Both the position numbers and the translations under genes were made by a program. Below, in pieces: positions 1 to 11,781 of a DNA stretch of 64,000 bases. Under the pieces are notes generated by a model. That model did no database searches, was not told the origin of the DNA, and saw only the letters and a list, made by a program, of their open reading frames with translations. Positions within the stretch are counted from its first letter, which is position 1; every line of letters begins with the position of its first letter. Location: positions 1,431,001-1,495,000 of the forward strand of contig NC_091865.1 of NCBI RefSeq assembly GCF_019399895.1, read 5' to 3'. The DNA comes from Cardiocondyla obscurior. Taxonomy: Eukaryota > Arthropoda > Insecta > Hymenoptera > Formicidae.

Positions 1-50
1 ACCCTGACAAAATTATCATAACAAGAAATACGATGTGTGGCCCATTAAAG
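1..50 (+). CDS. dsd: Attractin exon, 5'-truncated by window edge
   Basis: The frame from base 3 reads 16 codons ending PLK and meets the donor GTGAGC at 51 in phase 0. Only the 3' part of the exon is inside the window. It belongs to the Kelch region by position; the residues themselves are not diagnostic, so the assignment rests on the splice phase. Confidence 0.8.
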
Positions 51-3000
51 GTGAGCATATCTATTTAATTCGAAGAAAGATTGAAAAATTATTGCTACTC
101 GATAATCAGTCAGTACGTGACGCAATTTTTGATTGAAAATTTTGTGTAATATTCCGATTGTTTTAACGAATATTTTTACAGGTGGCAGGGCATACTGCGA
201 CCTTGGTGCAAATTCATGGCAAGGAGAAGATGATTGTGATATTTGGCTATTCGCCGCAATTTGGTTACTTAAACACCGTCCAGGAGTACTCTTTGAGTAC
301 GCGCGAGTGGCAGATTATTAAAACGAGGGGCTTCCCAGTGAAGGGCGGCTACGGACACAGTTCCGCCTACGATCCCCTTACAAGTCTCATTTATGTGTAT
401 GGTGGTTACGTGTCGGAGTCACAAAGCTCACATATTTTGACCAGTCGGCTGTACTCGTATCATCCTAGTTATCACGAGTGGCGGCTGCTTACGTCAGCGC
501 CGTCAGCGCGTTTCTTTCATACGGCTACTTTTGTCACGAGTGGACTAATGTTGGTGTTTGGCGGTAATATGCACAACGATACACAGCAATCGCACGGCGC
601 GCGATGCTACTCGGCCGATACGCTCGGTTACGATGTCATATGTGATACATGGCATCTATATACCATGCCTAGAGATTTGAGCGATCTTCCGCGATACGGA
701 CATAGCGCGACCGTCTTCGAGAAGTCAATGTATATCTACGGTGGGTTTGACGGTGAAATGCTCTCTGACATGCTGAGGTAACAAATATATTTTGTTAGAT
801 ATATTTATTTATCCGCTTATCTGTAGATACTGATGTATTGTTAATATGCAGGTACACTCCTGGCAATTGTGAATATTTTACGAATCAGAATCTGTGCCTG
901 AATACTCCAATAGGCATGAAATGCGTGTGGCATAAGCTAGAGAGTCGATGTCTGCAAATTACAAAAATATCACAGCACATACTCAATCATAAGGAATACG
1001 ACGAAATTTATGTGAAATGTCTGGGCGCTGGGCCACCGCGTGGCATGACGTCGCATGGGGAACTCTGCAAACTCTTCACAGACTGTGTTGCGTGCGTGCA
1101 GACTTCGTACAATTGTGTGTGGTGTGGCAAAAGTTGCTTACACGAAATATGCCGCGACAATGTAAATTCGCCGAATTCGAAAGCCATCACAGAACTCGAT
1201 CAGTGTAACATGAACACTGGCGTCGAATGTTTACAGCTGCACACATGTCATGCTTGCCACAGCAATCCACATTGCATTTGGTCGTGGTCTAACGGACCAG
1301 ACCGATGCAAACCGCATTCAAAAACTCGAGAGGTATTTATAAATATACTTTAACATTTTATTCAAATTTATTTAGTAATAATAATTATAATTAAATGCAT
1401 ATTTTGAGATAAAATAAAATTAATCAATAGTTTTAAATTCTAAATTGTACTTTTAACTTCCAAAAAATTAACGATTAATCTTATTTCTAAACAGGTGAGC
1501 ATATTAAACGGCACCCAAGCGCAGCGGTTGATAATAGATACGTGTCGCAGTCCGTGCGTAGAATATACATCGTGTCGTAATTGTACGGAATCTGATTGTA
1601 TTTGGTGTCAAAACGAAGCCAAATGCGTAGATAAGAATGCGTACCCAGCCAGTTTTCCATACGGACAATGTCGCGAGTGGACGACGATAGATGCTCGATG
1701 CCGTGCTACTGAGACCGGCAGAGAATGGTGCAGTTTTTATTCATCATGTGCCGCTTGCCGCTCGGATCCCGGTTGTGGTTGGTGCGATGACGGATCGGGA
1801 ACCGGTAAAGGTTCGTGTATGCCTGGTGGAGCTCGTGGCCCTAGTAACAAAAGTTCAAGCACGTGCTTGCTTGATTATTGGTACTTTACAAAATGTCCAA
1901 GTAAGTAAATCTTTTTAATCTTTGTTCTCGTTTTATGTTGTCATTACTAATTCGATTTCCTTAATTATCACAGCTTGTCAATGTAACGGCCACAGTAAGT
2001 GTCTTCCAAATAGTAGCGTATGCATTCAACCATGTGGAAACTTGACTTATGGACCGCACTGCGATAAGTGTATCCCTGGCTATTATGGTAGTCCACTCAA
2101 TGGAGCTACATGCCAGCGTACGTAATATCTCTTTTTATGTGCTACGTTATCATCATTTACAACAATTACGAACGAGAAAAGGACATTTGAATAATACTTG
2201 TGTGCTCTTATTACAGCTTGTTCTTGCAACAATCAAGGCACTCAATGCACGAGCGAGACGGGCAAATGTTTTTGCACAACTAAAGGCATTATCGGTGATC
2301 ATTGCGAGCGTTGTGACGTATCTGGTCTTTATCACGGAGATCCTACGAATAAAGGATCTTGCTTTTGTGAGTTAAATTACATATATTTTTTATCTCGAGT
2401 AACTTTGTTATAATTTAATTATTTTATTGTTTATACACGCAGATGATTTGGCTATCGATTATCAGTTTACATTTAATCTGAGCAAGAAAGAAGATCGGCA
2501 TTATCGGGCAATCAACTTTAAGAATTCACCACCGAAAGCCGAAATTGATGCTGAATTCTCTATCACATGTTCCGTACTTGCTAAGATGAATGTGACTATT
2601 AAGAAAGTAAATAGTCCAGAGAGACCACTGCTACTTGGAGCGAATTGTACAACGGCCATGTACAAACACCGTTTCAGCAAAGCGGACTACAATTTTGGTA
2701 GCGAAGATAACAATACTCTCACTACGTTCTATGTATATGTCTATGATTTTCAACCACCATTATGGATCCAGATCTCGTTCTCTCAGTATTCAAAATTGAA
2801 TTTGCAGCAGTTTTTTATTACATTCTGCACGTGAGTACCATAACTTGGACTTCAGAGTAATTTTTCATCCAAAATAAAGCGAATTAAAATTAAATGTATA
2901 AAAGAATCTTAAAGCATAACAGATTCATTGGCTGCACGCTTTATTTTTTCAAACTTTCCATGTTCTCTTTGCCATTTTGAACCTCAGACAGTACTTACTT

Positions 3001-3738
3001 GTAAACTAGAGATTACATGCCACCGCACAGGTGCTTCCTCGCTTTGCTACTAGTGGCTGCCATTCTTTGGAAGATCAAGCAAAAATACGACATGTATCGA
3101 CGAAGACAAAGGCTCTTCCTAGAAATGGAACAAATGGCCAGCAGGGCGTTCAGTCAAGTTCTGGTGGAGATTGAAAGACGCGATATTGATAATTCGGATC
3201 CAGAACGTGGAGATGCAGATTTTACTAATTGTCGTAAAAAGAAGAAGGTAAACAAATTATTTCCTAGATTTTACATATTTTTAATGACACACAACTTTGC
3301 ATTTAATTCTGATAAAATATATTTTACGTGCAATGTGATTTGTGTGGGGAGGAAATTTTTCTCAAAGAAGATAATTACACAATTTTTAAGATTTTAATAT
3401 TTTATTTTTAATTTTGCAGTTTTTTATATTTTACAACGATAGAATCGTAATTTAAATGAGATATATGTTTCGGATATGTTTTTTTCATATAGGATGCTCC
3501 TAGTCCAATCGCACTGGAGCCTTGTTGTGGCAACAGAGCGGCAGTTCTGTCTCTGCTAGTCAGATTGCCGACTGGCGGCGAGCCTTATACGCCAGCCGGA
3601 CAGAGCGCTGGTCTAGCCGTAGCATCTGCTTTGGTGACGCTAGGCAGTCCGCGCAGACCATCTCAGGAATTAACAACAAAAGAACCGAAGAAAACAAGGA
3701 AGTCTGCCAGCCAACATCCAGACTCAACATGCATTTAG
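3..3738 (+). CDS. dsd: Attractin / distracted orthologue, C-terminal 891 residues (nine exons)
   Basis: Single-pass membrane glycoprotein of the attractin family (mammalian ATRN/ATRNL1, fly distracted). The exons 3-50, 182-777, 852-1332, 1495-1900, 1974-2117, 2217-2366, 2443-2830, 3031-3247 and 3493-3738 sum to 2676 nt, exactly 892 codons including TAG, with every phase matching and GT-AG introns of roughly 75-250 nt. Domains in order, numbered within the window: Kelch blades (about 1-215), PSI and cysteine-rich modules (215-510), two laminin-type EGF modules (511-608), a conserved ectodomain (609-735), a transmembrane helix (about 740-756), and a tail with MASRAF (the MASRPFA motif of vertebrates) and PIALEPC plus LAVASALV. 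The C-terminus ends TCI, as in human attractin. In mammals the family acts with the E3 ligase MGRN1 on melanocortin-receptor signalling and in neuronal maintenance; the insect role is inferred. The N-terminal CUB/EGF part lies upstream of base 1. Certain as to family. Confidence 0.97.
182..777 (+). CDS. dsd: Attractin exon: Kelch repeats
   Basis: This 596-nt exon follows the acceptor TTTTTACAG and ends before GTAACA. It contains repeated Kelch blade signatures: AGHTATLV near its start, YGHSSAYDP followed by VYGGYV, FFHTATFV followed by LVFGGN, and YGHSATVF followed by YIYGGFDG. These match the beta-propeller that precedes the PSI modules in attractin. It leaves 2 nt (phase 2), completed as Arg by the next exon. 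Confidence 0.95.
852..1332 (+). CDS. dsd: Attractin exon: PSI / cysteine-rich modules
   Basis: The acceptor ATGCAG is followed by a frame beginning RYTPGNCEYF. The exon holds a run of Cys-rich PSI-like modules (CVWHK, CVACVQTSYNCVWC, CHACHSNPHCIW). It ends in phase 0 before GTATTT. The reading frame continues directly into the next PSI module after a 162-nt intron, so the C-type lectin module found at this point in vertebrate attractin is absent. Confidence 0.95.
1495..1900 (+). CDS. dsd: Attractin exon: PSI modules
   Basis: The frame from VSILNG runs through CRSPCVEYTSCRNC, then CIWCQNEAKCVD, NAYPASFPYGQCREW and CGWCDDGSGTGKGSC. These motifs correspond closely to the human segment with CVDSNAYVASFPFGQC and GCGWCTDPSNTGKGKC. 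It ends in phase 1 at a consensus donor, GTAAGT. Confidence 0.96.
1974..2117 (+). CDS. dsd: Attractin exon: laminin-type EGF module 1
   Basis: The 144-nt exon encodes CQCNGHSKCLP, then CGNLTYGPHCDKC and GYYGSPLNGATCQ, a classical laminin-EGF cysteine pattern. It is a symmetrical phase 1-1 exon, ending before GTACGT. Confidence 0.96.
2217..2366 (+). CDS. dsd: Attractin exon: laminin-type EGF module 2
   Basis: The 150-nt phase 1-1 exon encodes PCSCNNQGTQC, then GKCFCTTKGIIGDHC and a second CxxC half-module. GKCFCTTKG is identical to the human attractin motif. It ends at GTGAGT. Confidence 0.96.
2443..2830 (+). CDS. dsd: Attractin exon: membrane-proximal ectodomain
   Basis: The first codons complete YDLAIDYQFTFNLSKKEDR, the strongly conserved attractin segment (IDYQFTF in human). 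The exon ends in the stretch that leads into the membrane (QFFITFC). There are several N-x-S/T sites. The donor is GTGAGT, phase 2. Confidence 0.96.
3031..3247 (+). CDS. dsd: Attractin exon: transmembrane helix and juxtamembrane tail
   Basis: The frame CFLALLLVAAILWKIKQK gives the single transmembrane segment and basic stop-transfer anchor, nearly identical in spacing to human CFLSLLLVAAVVWKIKQ. QMASRAFSQV follows; vertebrate paralogues have MASRPFASV in a tail region tied to receptor and MGRN1 function. It ends in phase 0 at GTAAAC. Confidence 0.96.
3493..3738 (+). CDS. dsd: Attractin terminal exon: cytoplasmic C-terminus
   Basis: After the acceptor CATATAG the frame encodes SPIALEPCCGNRAAVLSLLV, a proline- and glycine-rich segment, GQSAGLAVASALV and a basic tail ending DSTCI, then TAG at 3736-3738. 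The conserved blocks PIALEPC, GNxAAVLS and LAVASALV and the last three residues TCI match vertebrate attractin, so the stop is the authentic C-terminus. Confidence 0.96.
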   Translation, partial: DAPSPIALEPCCGNRAAVLSLLVRLPTGGEPYTPAGQSAGLAVASALVTLGSPRRPSQELTTKEPKKTRKSASQHPDSTCI

Positions 3739-4450
3739 CGGTAAATCGACAAGATATCGCGATAAGATGTGACTACGATAAGCCTTAGAGTTGTTTCTGT
3801 GATCTTGCCCGCGCTTGATACGACAGGACATTTATCTTTGAACTCTGACGAAGTGAAGAAGTACGAACGATCGCGCTGAGATAAAACGCGAAAATTTTAC
3901 TCATTGACGCGCGACTGATCGGTGAATCGAACATTTCGGTTATCTTATCCGGATACGTGAGTCTGAGCGTGTAATATTAGATATAGATATATGCGACTTT
4001 CCTTATCGAGTAGAAGGAAACGCCTTTGGCCGAGGAGCAAATAGATTGCTCCGACCGGTTACGTCCGCTAATCATGGTAAGTAACATTTTGGTTTTAGAC
4101 TTAACTGAAATATTTTCATGCACTGAAAGAAGGACGTGATTGATCATTCGGCTAACATTCGAAATGTAATCGAGTCTCTTTTAAAGATCTTGATTAACAA
4201 TGTACAGTGTTGTATAGATGATAAGGTAATCGTTTTTTCTTGAAGAAATTACAATAAGATACGTTGGTCGCGTGGATAAACTGGCCTCGTGCATATTTGA
4301 AAAACTTTTATCCACTGCATCTGTTTCGAAAAATTATTTATTTATTTTAGAATATATTTAGTTATCGTAAATTTAAGAAAATTCTACATATTTTCCTTTT
4401 TTTTTTTTTTTTAATTTAGAGCTTTACAAATAAATTTAGAAATAAAATAC
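3739..4450 (+). other. Probable attractin 3' UTR, overlapping a possible new first exon
   Basis: No coding frame continues after the attractin stop. The first canonical AATAAA hexamers lie at 4429 and 4441, so the 3' UTR may reach about 4460, or a variant signal is used earlier. Part of this segment (about 3790-4076) is CpG-rich compared with the DNA after it, and it ends in a strong donor (next entry). Confidence 0.4.
3800..4076 (+). other. Candidate first exon ending ATG|GTAAGT
   Basis: A CpG-rich stretch ends in ATG at 4074-4076, directly followed by the consensus donor GTAAGTAAC. The pattern fits a 5'-UTR exon of a downstream gene in which the start codon is the last codon of the exon. 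It could equally be a chance donor inside the attractin 3' UTR. I could not identify a matching phase-0 acceptor exon, and the start of the exon is a guess. Confidence 0.25.
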
Positions 4451-6900
4451 CATTTAAATCTGAAAAAACTAAATACAGTTTTTATTAAAAATTTTTATAT
4501 TTTTATTGTTTTGTCGTAACTTCTACAGTGCAATGGATAAAACTTAGTAAATGCCATAAGAGAATTAATAAAAGAATTCATTAATGTTACTGATGAAATG
4601 ATTAAATTCGAAGAAGTACAATTCTTTGACGTAAGCTGTAAATAGGCTATATTTTTGTCGGATTTGAATAAAAAAAAAAATTGATCGTTAATTAATAATA
4701 AAGATAAAAACACGTACGAAGGCGAATAAAAAGCCCGTGAGTACGTTAAAAATGCACTATTCATGCATTTAATTCGTAATGTGTAAAAAATTAATATTCT
4801 AAATCAATCGAAGTGAGTAGAGATAACTAATCGCAACCAATACAGATTTGGGAAAGGTACAAACAGCAATGTATCCAACTTTGTGTACAGTTTATTAAAA
4901 TATTGTGCCAAATTAACATTTTTTTCTTTAATATAAATGCAAATCATTTGATGAAAACAAACTTTGATAAACTAGAATTTATCACACGACACATACATTT
5001 TTACTTTGTTACCTCTATTCACTGTGATTGCAATTAATTTTCGTCGGATGGCCAAAAATTTGTGGAGTTCAAGATTGACACCAATAACGGCGTAATTTAA
5101 TTGGACATTTTTAATAATTGATAGTTTATGCTCGAGATTTTAGTACACAAGCGAAAACGAAAAGTATTTAATATCATCCTTATAATAAGAATCTCATTCA
5201 AAATCTCTTTTTTTTTGTTTTATAGAGCAAGTAAAGGTGCCAGTTATCTCGCACGTTAATTGAATGACTGTTCTTTTTTAGCATTTAATTAATATATTAA
5301 TATATTTACGAGATTCGTATGTTTTTAATTTTTTTTTAACAATTAAGAAGAATATAAGCTCCTGCTTTGTATTCTTTCATATTTATATGTTACAGTAAAA
5401 TTAGTAATAAATATCGTATACTTCCATTTTTTAATAGTAAGTTTGTATCTTGTTTTAAATACAAGAAAATAACTTGCTACTTGAAAATTTTACGATTTTT
5501 TCATATATTTCATTAGCGAAAAGTAATACATAGAGAAAGTTGTAGCGCCAATTCATACGTACGTGAAACGTGTTTAATTAAAAACCGTTTTTTTTTTTTT
5601 ATTAAAACAATCATAGTAATACGTAAAAACAGTCATTGCTTATATAAGATTCATATACATACATATATTGCGTATTTTTTTATATAAATAAGTTAACTTA
5701 TGTTACAACAACTAATTTTCTTTCTTCATTGTGATGTAACATATGCTTATGCGCGTGTATGTGTATGTATATAATTGGTGCAAATTTGAGCAAGCAAATT
5801 ATGAATGGTTCATTATTACTTGAATTAGCGCAAACACAATGCATTTTTTAAATGACATTTAATACTCATAACGTTTTGTGTTTATATCATTTAAAATATT
5901 AATTTATATAAAGATGATGGTGAAAAGAGACATATATACATATATTATAAACCAGAATCGCTCTCTTTTAAGCGATAAATGCGCATTCTATCTCAAATAT
6001 ATTTTTCGTACCAAAGAAAACTCTATAGATATGAATAAAATCGTTATTGCGCACGTAGAAAACTAGACAGCACTCAAACATAATCAATTATTATGTAATA
6101 ATTAGAAATAAATTTGTAATTATTGGCCGCGTTTTTAAGAAATAATATTTTGTTAACGGCAATATAGTTCTAATTATTATTTATTGTCGAATTTACTTTT
6201 TGATACAAGGAGCTTTTGTACTCGAATAACATAAGCAATCTCAGTTTAAGAAGTGGTTATAATTTTTTTCTTATGAGCGCCAAAAAGATAAACCTATATT
6301 TTTTTAAAATATATTTTATTGGATATATTATATGACAAAATACTTTTTATCGTATATATAATTTATATAAATTAATAATGAATATTTTTGATTCTTTCGT
6401 TGGCATATACAATTATTTATTAATTTTTTTTACATATTCGATAATTAACAAAATTCTTATAAATTTATAAACATTACGTTAAGAACACTGGTTTTACTTT
6501 TTTTACGGTAATAATTTCGACAACGAAAGGATCGGAATTAAAACGCAAAAAGTCAAAGATATTTTTTGTCTAAAATAAATTTTTGTATGTAAAATAGAGA
6601 TACTTTGTCATTAGGAATATCGTTTAAATTTGCAATATTACTTTCGTGTAAATATTCGTTCGACCTATTTTCTATGTTGACTTAAAATTATTAGGACGAC
6701 AGTCCACCGGCGCTCATACATCGATATGTTTTTCTAGTTTTCTTAATTTTTAGATAGTACTTGAGAAATTTACCATCGAGGGAGAGAGTGACTCTCAGCA
6801 AATATAAATTTTGAATTAACTTTATCGAGGCTCTTTCAAAAAATAAAACTTTTAAATGAATGATCGTTGAAAGTAGTTTTTTTTTCTTTGTTTAAATTAT
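4451..6900. other. AT-rich stretch, no gene seen
   Basis: Long A/T runs and frequent stops occur in all frames. I see no splice-bounded open frame, RNA fold or element here. Confidence 0.6.
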
Positions 6901-7154
6901 ATACTAGCTGGATATTATGATTGTTAAGAATCGCTCCCAGAGGCTAATACTCTCAAGGGTTAAGTTCCAGCTTCGATTTTCTGTTTATTGAGTTTGCTGT
7001 GCACTGTAACACTGCCAATACAATATCCTCCATTTCATTGATCTTTTACGATATGCTTCGTCTTCGATCCCGAGACGACGGCCGGTCTCCTATGCCGATC
7101 GATCTCTATGACTGATAACACATGCAAATCATCGATTTTCCATAATCTTATCTT

Positions 7155-7268
7155 ATGTTTCTTTTTATCAACGAAGCTCATGCACCATTGTTGTTCGCGT
7201 TCACGATGGGACTAGCGTTGTTTATCGCTCTTAAATGGCTACTGCGAAAAGACGTAATTAATACATAA
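7155..7268 (+). CDS. Candidate 37-residue membrane micropeptide or terminal exon
   Basis: An ATG-initiated frame of 37 codons ends in TAA. Residues about 10-30 form one hydrophobic helix (PLLFAFTMGLALFIALKWLL) followed by RKD, a plausible single-pass anchor with a positive flank. It lies at the end of a locally CpG-richer block (about 7000-7260) in otherwise AT-rich DNA. Alternatively the pyrimidine-rich tract and AG at 7175-7176 make this the last exon of a spliced gene that enters at His in phase 1. I do not recognise the peptide. The short length makes a chance ORF quite possible. Confidence 0.25.
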   Translation: MFLFINEAHAPLLFAFTMGLALFIALKWLLRKDVINT

Positions 7269-7299
7269 AAATAGAATAGTATAATATGCTACGCATATA

Positions 7300-10200
7300 T
7301 ACTCTTTTCATCTTTATTTATCTGATATGTTTAGGAAAACGATTATAGCACGAAATAGGAAACCTGTTTTATTAATTTTTCGTACGAAAGTTTCCAATTT
7401 CACTAAGAATTTGTCATATATGTATCGGCACGTATAATCAAATGAATATATGTATTAACATTATATGTACTATAATGTTACATATTTTATATTTTATATA
7501 TATGTATAATATATGTATATGTATACATAAATAGGAATAATGTTTTGGTTGAATAAGTAATTGAAGGCGTACTGTGCAAATTCTAACACATTTTTATTTT
7601 ATTTTTTTTTTTAGTAGATTATATTTGAAAATAATAGAATAAAATAATTAACTATATGATAGAGTTACATTAGAACTTAATTGATAAAAAGTTATTAGAA
7701 GGAAATTTATAAACGTACGAACCGACCGGATTGATCAGTCCAATATTGTATTGTCTCTGAATTCTCGGTACGACGTCACATATGAGCGAATGAACATCGC
7801 AAGAACTCCCATCGCGATCCATAGAATCCCTTCGATTTTCTCCTTTCGAAAGAGGAAAAAGAAAAGGGTAATCCGAGAGATATCTTCCTCGCAAAGAACC
7901 CGAAATGCGTTTATGATCTTATCGACGTAGACGTGGTCTCCAAATTTTTTTAATCGCAAAATATATCTTAAAGTTGGAGGGCATACTACGAATGTAAAAT
8001 ATATCCATTTCCGTGGATACTCGAGTCACCGATCTTAGCCGTTAAGAATTCTTAAGCACTGCTATGTGAAACTTGGACGAAGAGCGACGATGCTTAATTA
8101 CGAATGCACCGGCTTGAAGATATCGCGATGCATCAGAACGCGACTAAAGTTCGAATTTACAGGATTAGAGAGAAACTGTTCTCGCATATATACCTACGCG
8201 TATACATACACAGGCACCCATAACCGGGAACACAGGCGAACGTATAATAAGAATACTTAATAATCTAATTAATTATACGTACGATTGTGCATATTATACA
8301 TAGCTTGCAATTTTTCTAGTACACAGTCGGAGATATTTATTTTTATTCGAGCATAAGCATAAGGCACACAAACTATTTGATAAAAAATCTGTAAGTTGAC
8401 GAAACGTTTTAAATCCTTTAATTCGAGTCTCGCAAAACATCTCTGAGAAGCGCGTAATGGATTGCGATGACGAAACAAATGCGTTTATACATATAATGCG
8501 TATGTGTACGGTGCAAAGTCGGAGAATATTTATTTCTACACACGATGTTATCGTCGCTTATTACTTGGAACTTTACATTGATTTCGTCGTTAAAATGAAC
8601 CAGATATATTATGTGTCGAAGTAATTTTGAATTGAAACTTGTCGTATCTGTTACATTTTTTAAAATCTCCATTAATATCTTGTGGTAAAATAGCGTTTCT
8701 TGCTAAAAGAAAAAGAAAAAGGAATAAATGTCCGAAGCTTTTGTAACTCCCATGTGATAATTTGACAATTTTTGTGCTCTAAAGCCGCTCGAGCTTAATA
8801 ATGATCATTTCATCCTACTCGTAAGTTTATTACTTGTATATATAACGTCATACGCAGGGACATAATTTTATTTCAACTGATAAGAAAAAAAGGCAACGAA
8901 GAAGAAAGGCTTCCGAACGATTGTAACTCAAAGATGTTATGTCGTTTAGTTTCTAAACGCGCGCAAAAAGTTAAAGACAGTTTTTGATTAGTTTTTTTTT
9001 TTTTTTTTTTTCTTAATTGAGGTATTTTACATTTTAACTAAATTATTTTCAGAGGTGGAAATAACTTCCGTTCGTCTCACCATATTTTACCTATTTAACT
9101 TACTTTCTTTAACGTCAGATATTTTTAATCTCGAGAATTAAACTTCCTCGGCCAAGCTTAGAGTGTCGTGTATACAGATTGTTTGGATTATTTTCTGATT
9201 TTATTTGTATAAATCATATCTCTCTTTTTGTAAAAAATAATCCTTAGAAAGAGGATTTAATTCTCTTTTCTTTACTTTTTGAAAATTGGAACATGTATAC
9301 CGAGGGATAAAAAACTATTGAAATTTTTCAATCGAGAGAAATGATTGTTAACGGGGGAAAAAAAGGCTTCTTTTTATTTCAAATTCAATGACTGAAAAAG
9401 TTGATTAAATTGCATGATTTTATCGTCGACGAATCCGGAGATTTCGTGCGATTTAGGTCACGCATATCTGTTACGTATATTAATTGTTTCTTTTTGTTGA
9501 TTTTAATTCCATTAAGACAACTATAATTAAGCTTCAAGAGTTCTGCGAATTAAGATCATTTGCATACGTTTAGGAAGAAATATATTTTAAAAAATGTGCT
9601 ATTTATACGTGCAGCGGAAGGCCAAAAATCTGTATCGTTGGAAGTTAAATCCAGAAAGTGATGACGAGAACAAGAAACGTCGCGGATATATTTTTAGATT
9701 GTCGCACAAATGCATCGAATAACAAGAAAAGAGTGTGAATGGTTGCAGTTCTGTGCACGCGCATACCTTATCATCCAATCACATATTCAGCTTTATCTAG
9801 TCTACAAAAAAAATCAGCATAACTGCGCGCGAACGGATGGTTCGTAACGTCGACGAGTCTTTATTTTTCGCGGAATGCGACTCGCATACGTTTCGACAAT
9901 AGATCGGAAATTTATCACTCTCGAAGAATGATCTAATAACTTCTTTAAAGCTCTTTAAAAAGTAAAACACAAGCTTTTTTATCATTCTTCTTTCTAAATA
10001 ATCAGACTAATTAAATTAACATTTTACAAGTGACGAGGGATATAGATTTTGTAATTCGAGAGCGCAGCATTTCTACGGAATTTTTAATAATTTTATGTAT
10101 TTTTTAATAATTAATTATTCGTCTATTACGTCATATTTTTTTTTTTTACACGATGTCACGATCGGGTATATTAAATCAAGAATTTTACTTTTAAGCAGAA

Positions 10201-10700
10201 TTTTAATTTATCGTACCATCAATTCGCTCGTGATAGATAATGATGCTTGGAAATCGATCGCGAGATGAAAGTAGACGTGTCGCGTATTAAGGAGAAAGGT
10301 CGCGTTGGTCGGAAAAATGCAGAGGATTAATTTGGATTGCGAGAAAAAGTTTGCCAACAACATGTTTTTTTTCCTAGAGAACCTATCTTGAAGAACGGAG
10401 GGAGTTATCTTGAAAAAGAGAATCGAAAGCGAGGATGAGGAGAGAATGTGTTAGAATGCGTTCGAGAGAATGTTCGTGTTTGTACATAGGTATAATAAGT
10501 GTGCGAGATCGTGCGTATTTGTGACTTGAAATTATGCCCGTATTTTTGTGCTAGAAGTTAGAGTACGTAGAGAATTATTACGAACGTCCGTGCGAGCTTG
10601 TGCAGACGAATGGTACATATTGTATTATATAAAATAAAACAGATATTGTTTAAATAAAATTGATATACATAAACTTAATCGTCAGTGCGTGAAATTTATT
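7300..10700. other. AT-rich stretch, no confident gene
   Basis: Open frames on both strands (for example around 7670-7960 minus and 8066-8260 plus) lack convincing splice sites or recognisable motifs. A 21-nt T run lies at 8992-9012. Nothing else stands out. Confidence 0.5.
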
Positions 10701-10799
10701 GAAAGCTGAGGTGTCCGGTATAAATATCGCTTGTGTAAGTATTTCGAGTGTATGTGCGTACAATATTATGCGTATCTATACATATGTGTACGTACCTTA

Positions 10800-11373
10800 A
10801 TGTTGCCGCTGGTCAATTTTTTTTTTTTTTTTCGCGTCGAGACCAAGTCTATATTGCACTGTTGTTTGAGGCACGACGCGATACGTATCGGGAAAAAGCG
10901 CCGACGTTGGACAACCGTTAATTATCGCCGGCTGATTGATTTTCGCGGAAGAGGAGTCAATTTCGGGAGCTGCGACGGTCCCTTGAGGTGAGTTTTATTC
11001 CCCGGGTTAATAACAAATTCCAGGGAACAAGATATTACAAATTCCTACTTCGTAACGTTCACGAACGACGATTGATCTTTGAATGAATCCTCGTTAAATT
11101 CGAAGACACATTTTCGCGTTTCTATCGATCTTTTATTCGCTTTTTACGATTTATGCGTTGTTTTCGGCTCACTTACATGGACGTGTCTTAGAAGAAAAGG
11201 ATTCGAGTACATCGCGTCGAATTTTGAATGTTCTATCGATCGAAGCCTCTTTAAGCCGAGTTCAGAAACGTCGCTCGAGCTGAACAAGGATGAAGGCGAC
11301 GCGCGAAGGCGTACTCGAGCGACGTTTCTGAACGCAGCTTGAAGAGCGCGAATAACTTATACGGAAGTCGTTG
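10800..11373 (+). promoter_or_regulatory. CpG-rich putative promoter / 5' exons
   Basis: CpG-dense, stop-poor DNA carries two good donors: CCTTGAG|GTGAGT (exon end 10987) and GTCGTTG|GTAAGT (exon end 11373). These could be alternative 5'-UTR exons of the spliced coding candidate that follows. Transcription start positions cannot be fixed from sequence. Confidence 0.3.
11251..11342. ncRNA. Hairpin with perfect 19-bp stem (miRNA-like)
   Basis: The left arm 11261-11279 (TTCAGAAACGTCGCTCGAG) is the exact reverse complement of 11314-11332, with a 34-nt loop. Pairing continues outward through AAGC/GCTT with two mismatches, giving a stem of about 27 bp. The size is compatible with a pre-miRNA, but the sequence is CpG-rich and I do not recognise a known miRNA. 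A palindromic regulatory element is also possible. Confidence 0.35.
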
Positions 11374-11781
11374 GTAAGTAACGCTGATCCGTAATTGCAA
11401 TTCCGTTGTTAATAACGTAAAAACGTGATGTCATTTCAACGCAATAGTCGCGCCCTCGGTAAGTTGTATCGCTCGGAAATTAAATTCCATGCTATTTCCT
11501 TCCGTCTTCTCCGGGTGATCCCGTCACGCCGCGATTAACCGTCGCGATTTCGGCGTCATCGCCTCTTTTCGACTCACACTGCGTCGCTCGGTCGTATCGA
11601 AGCGTATAGCCGCGAACGTCGTCGCTTTGACGACGAAATTCGATTCACCGGCGGTACTAGGTAAGCGGTGGAACGAATTTGAACCGTCGCGCGATTGAGA
11701 AATACGATCGCAATTACCTTCCAGATTCGTCGAATTTCAGTAATTAGTACGCGCGTACGCGCCGTTGCTCTGAAAGGGCTA

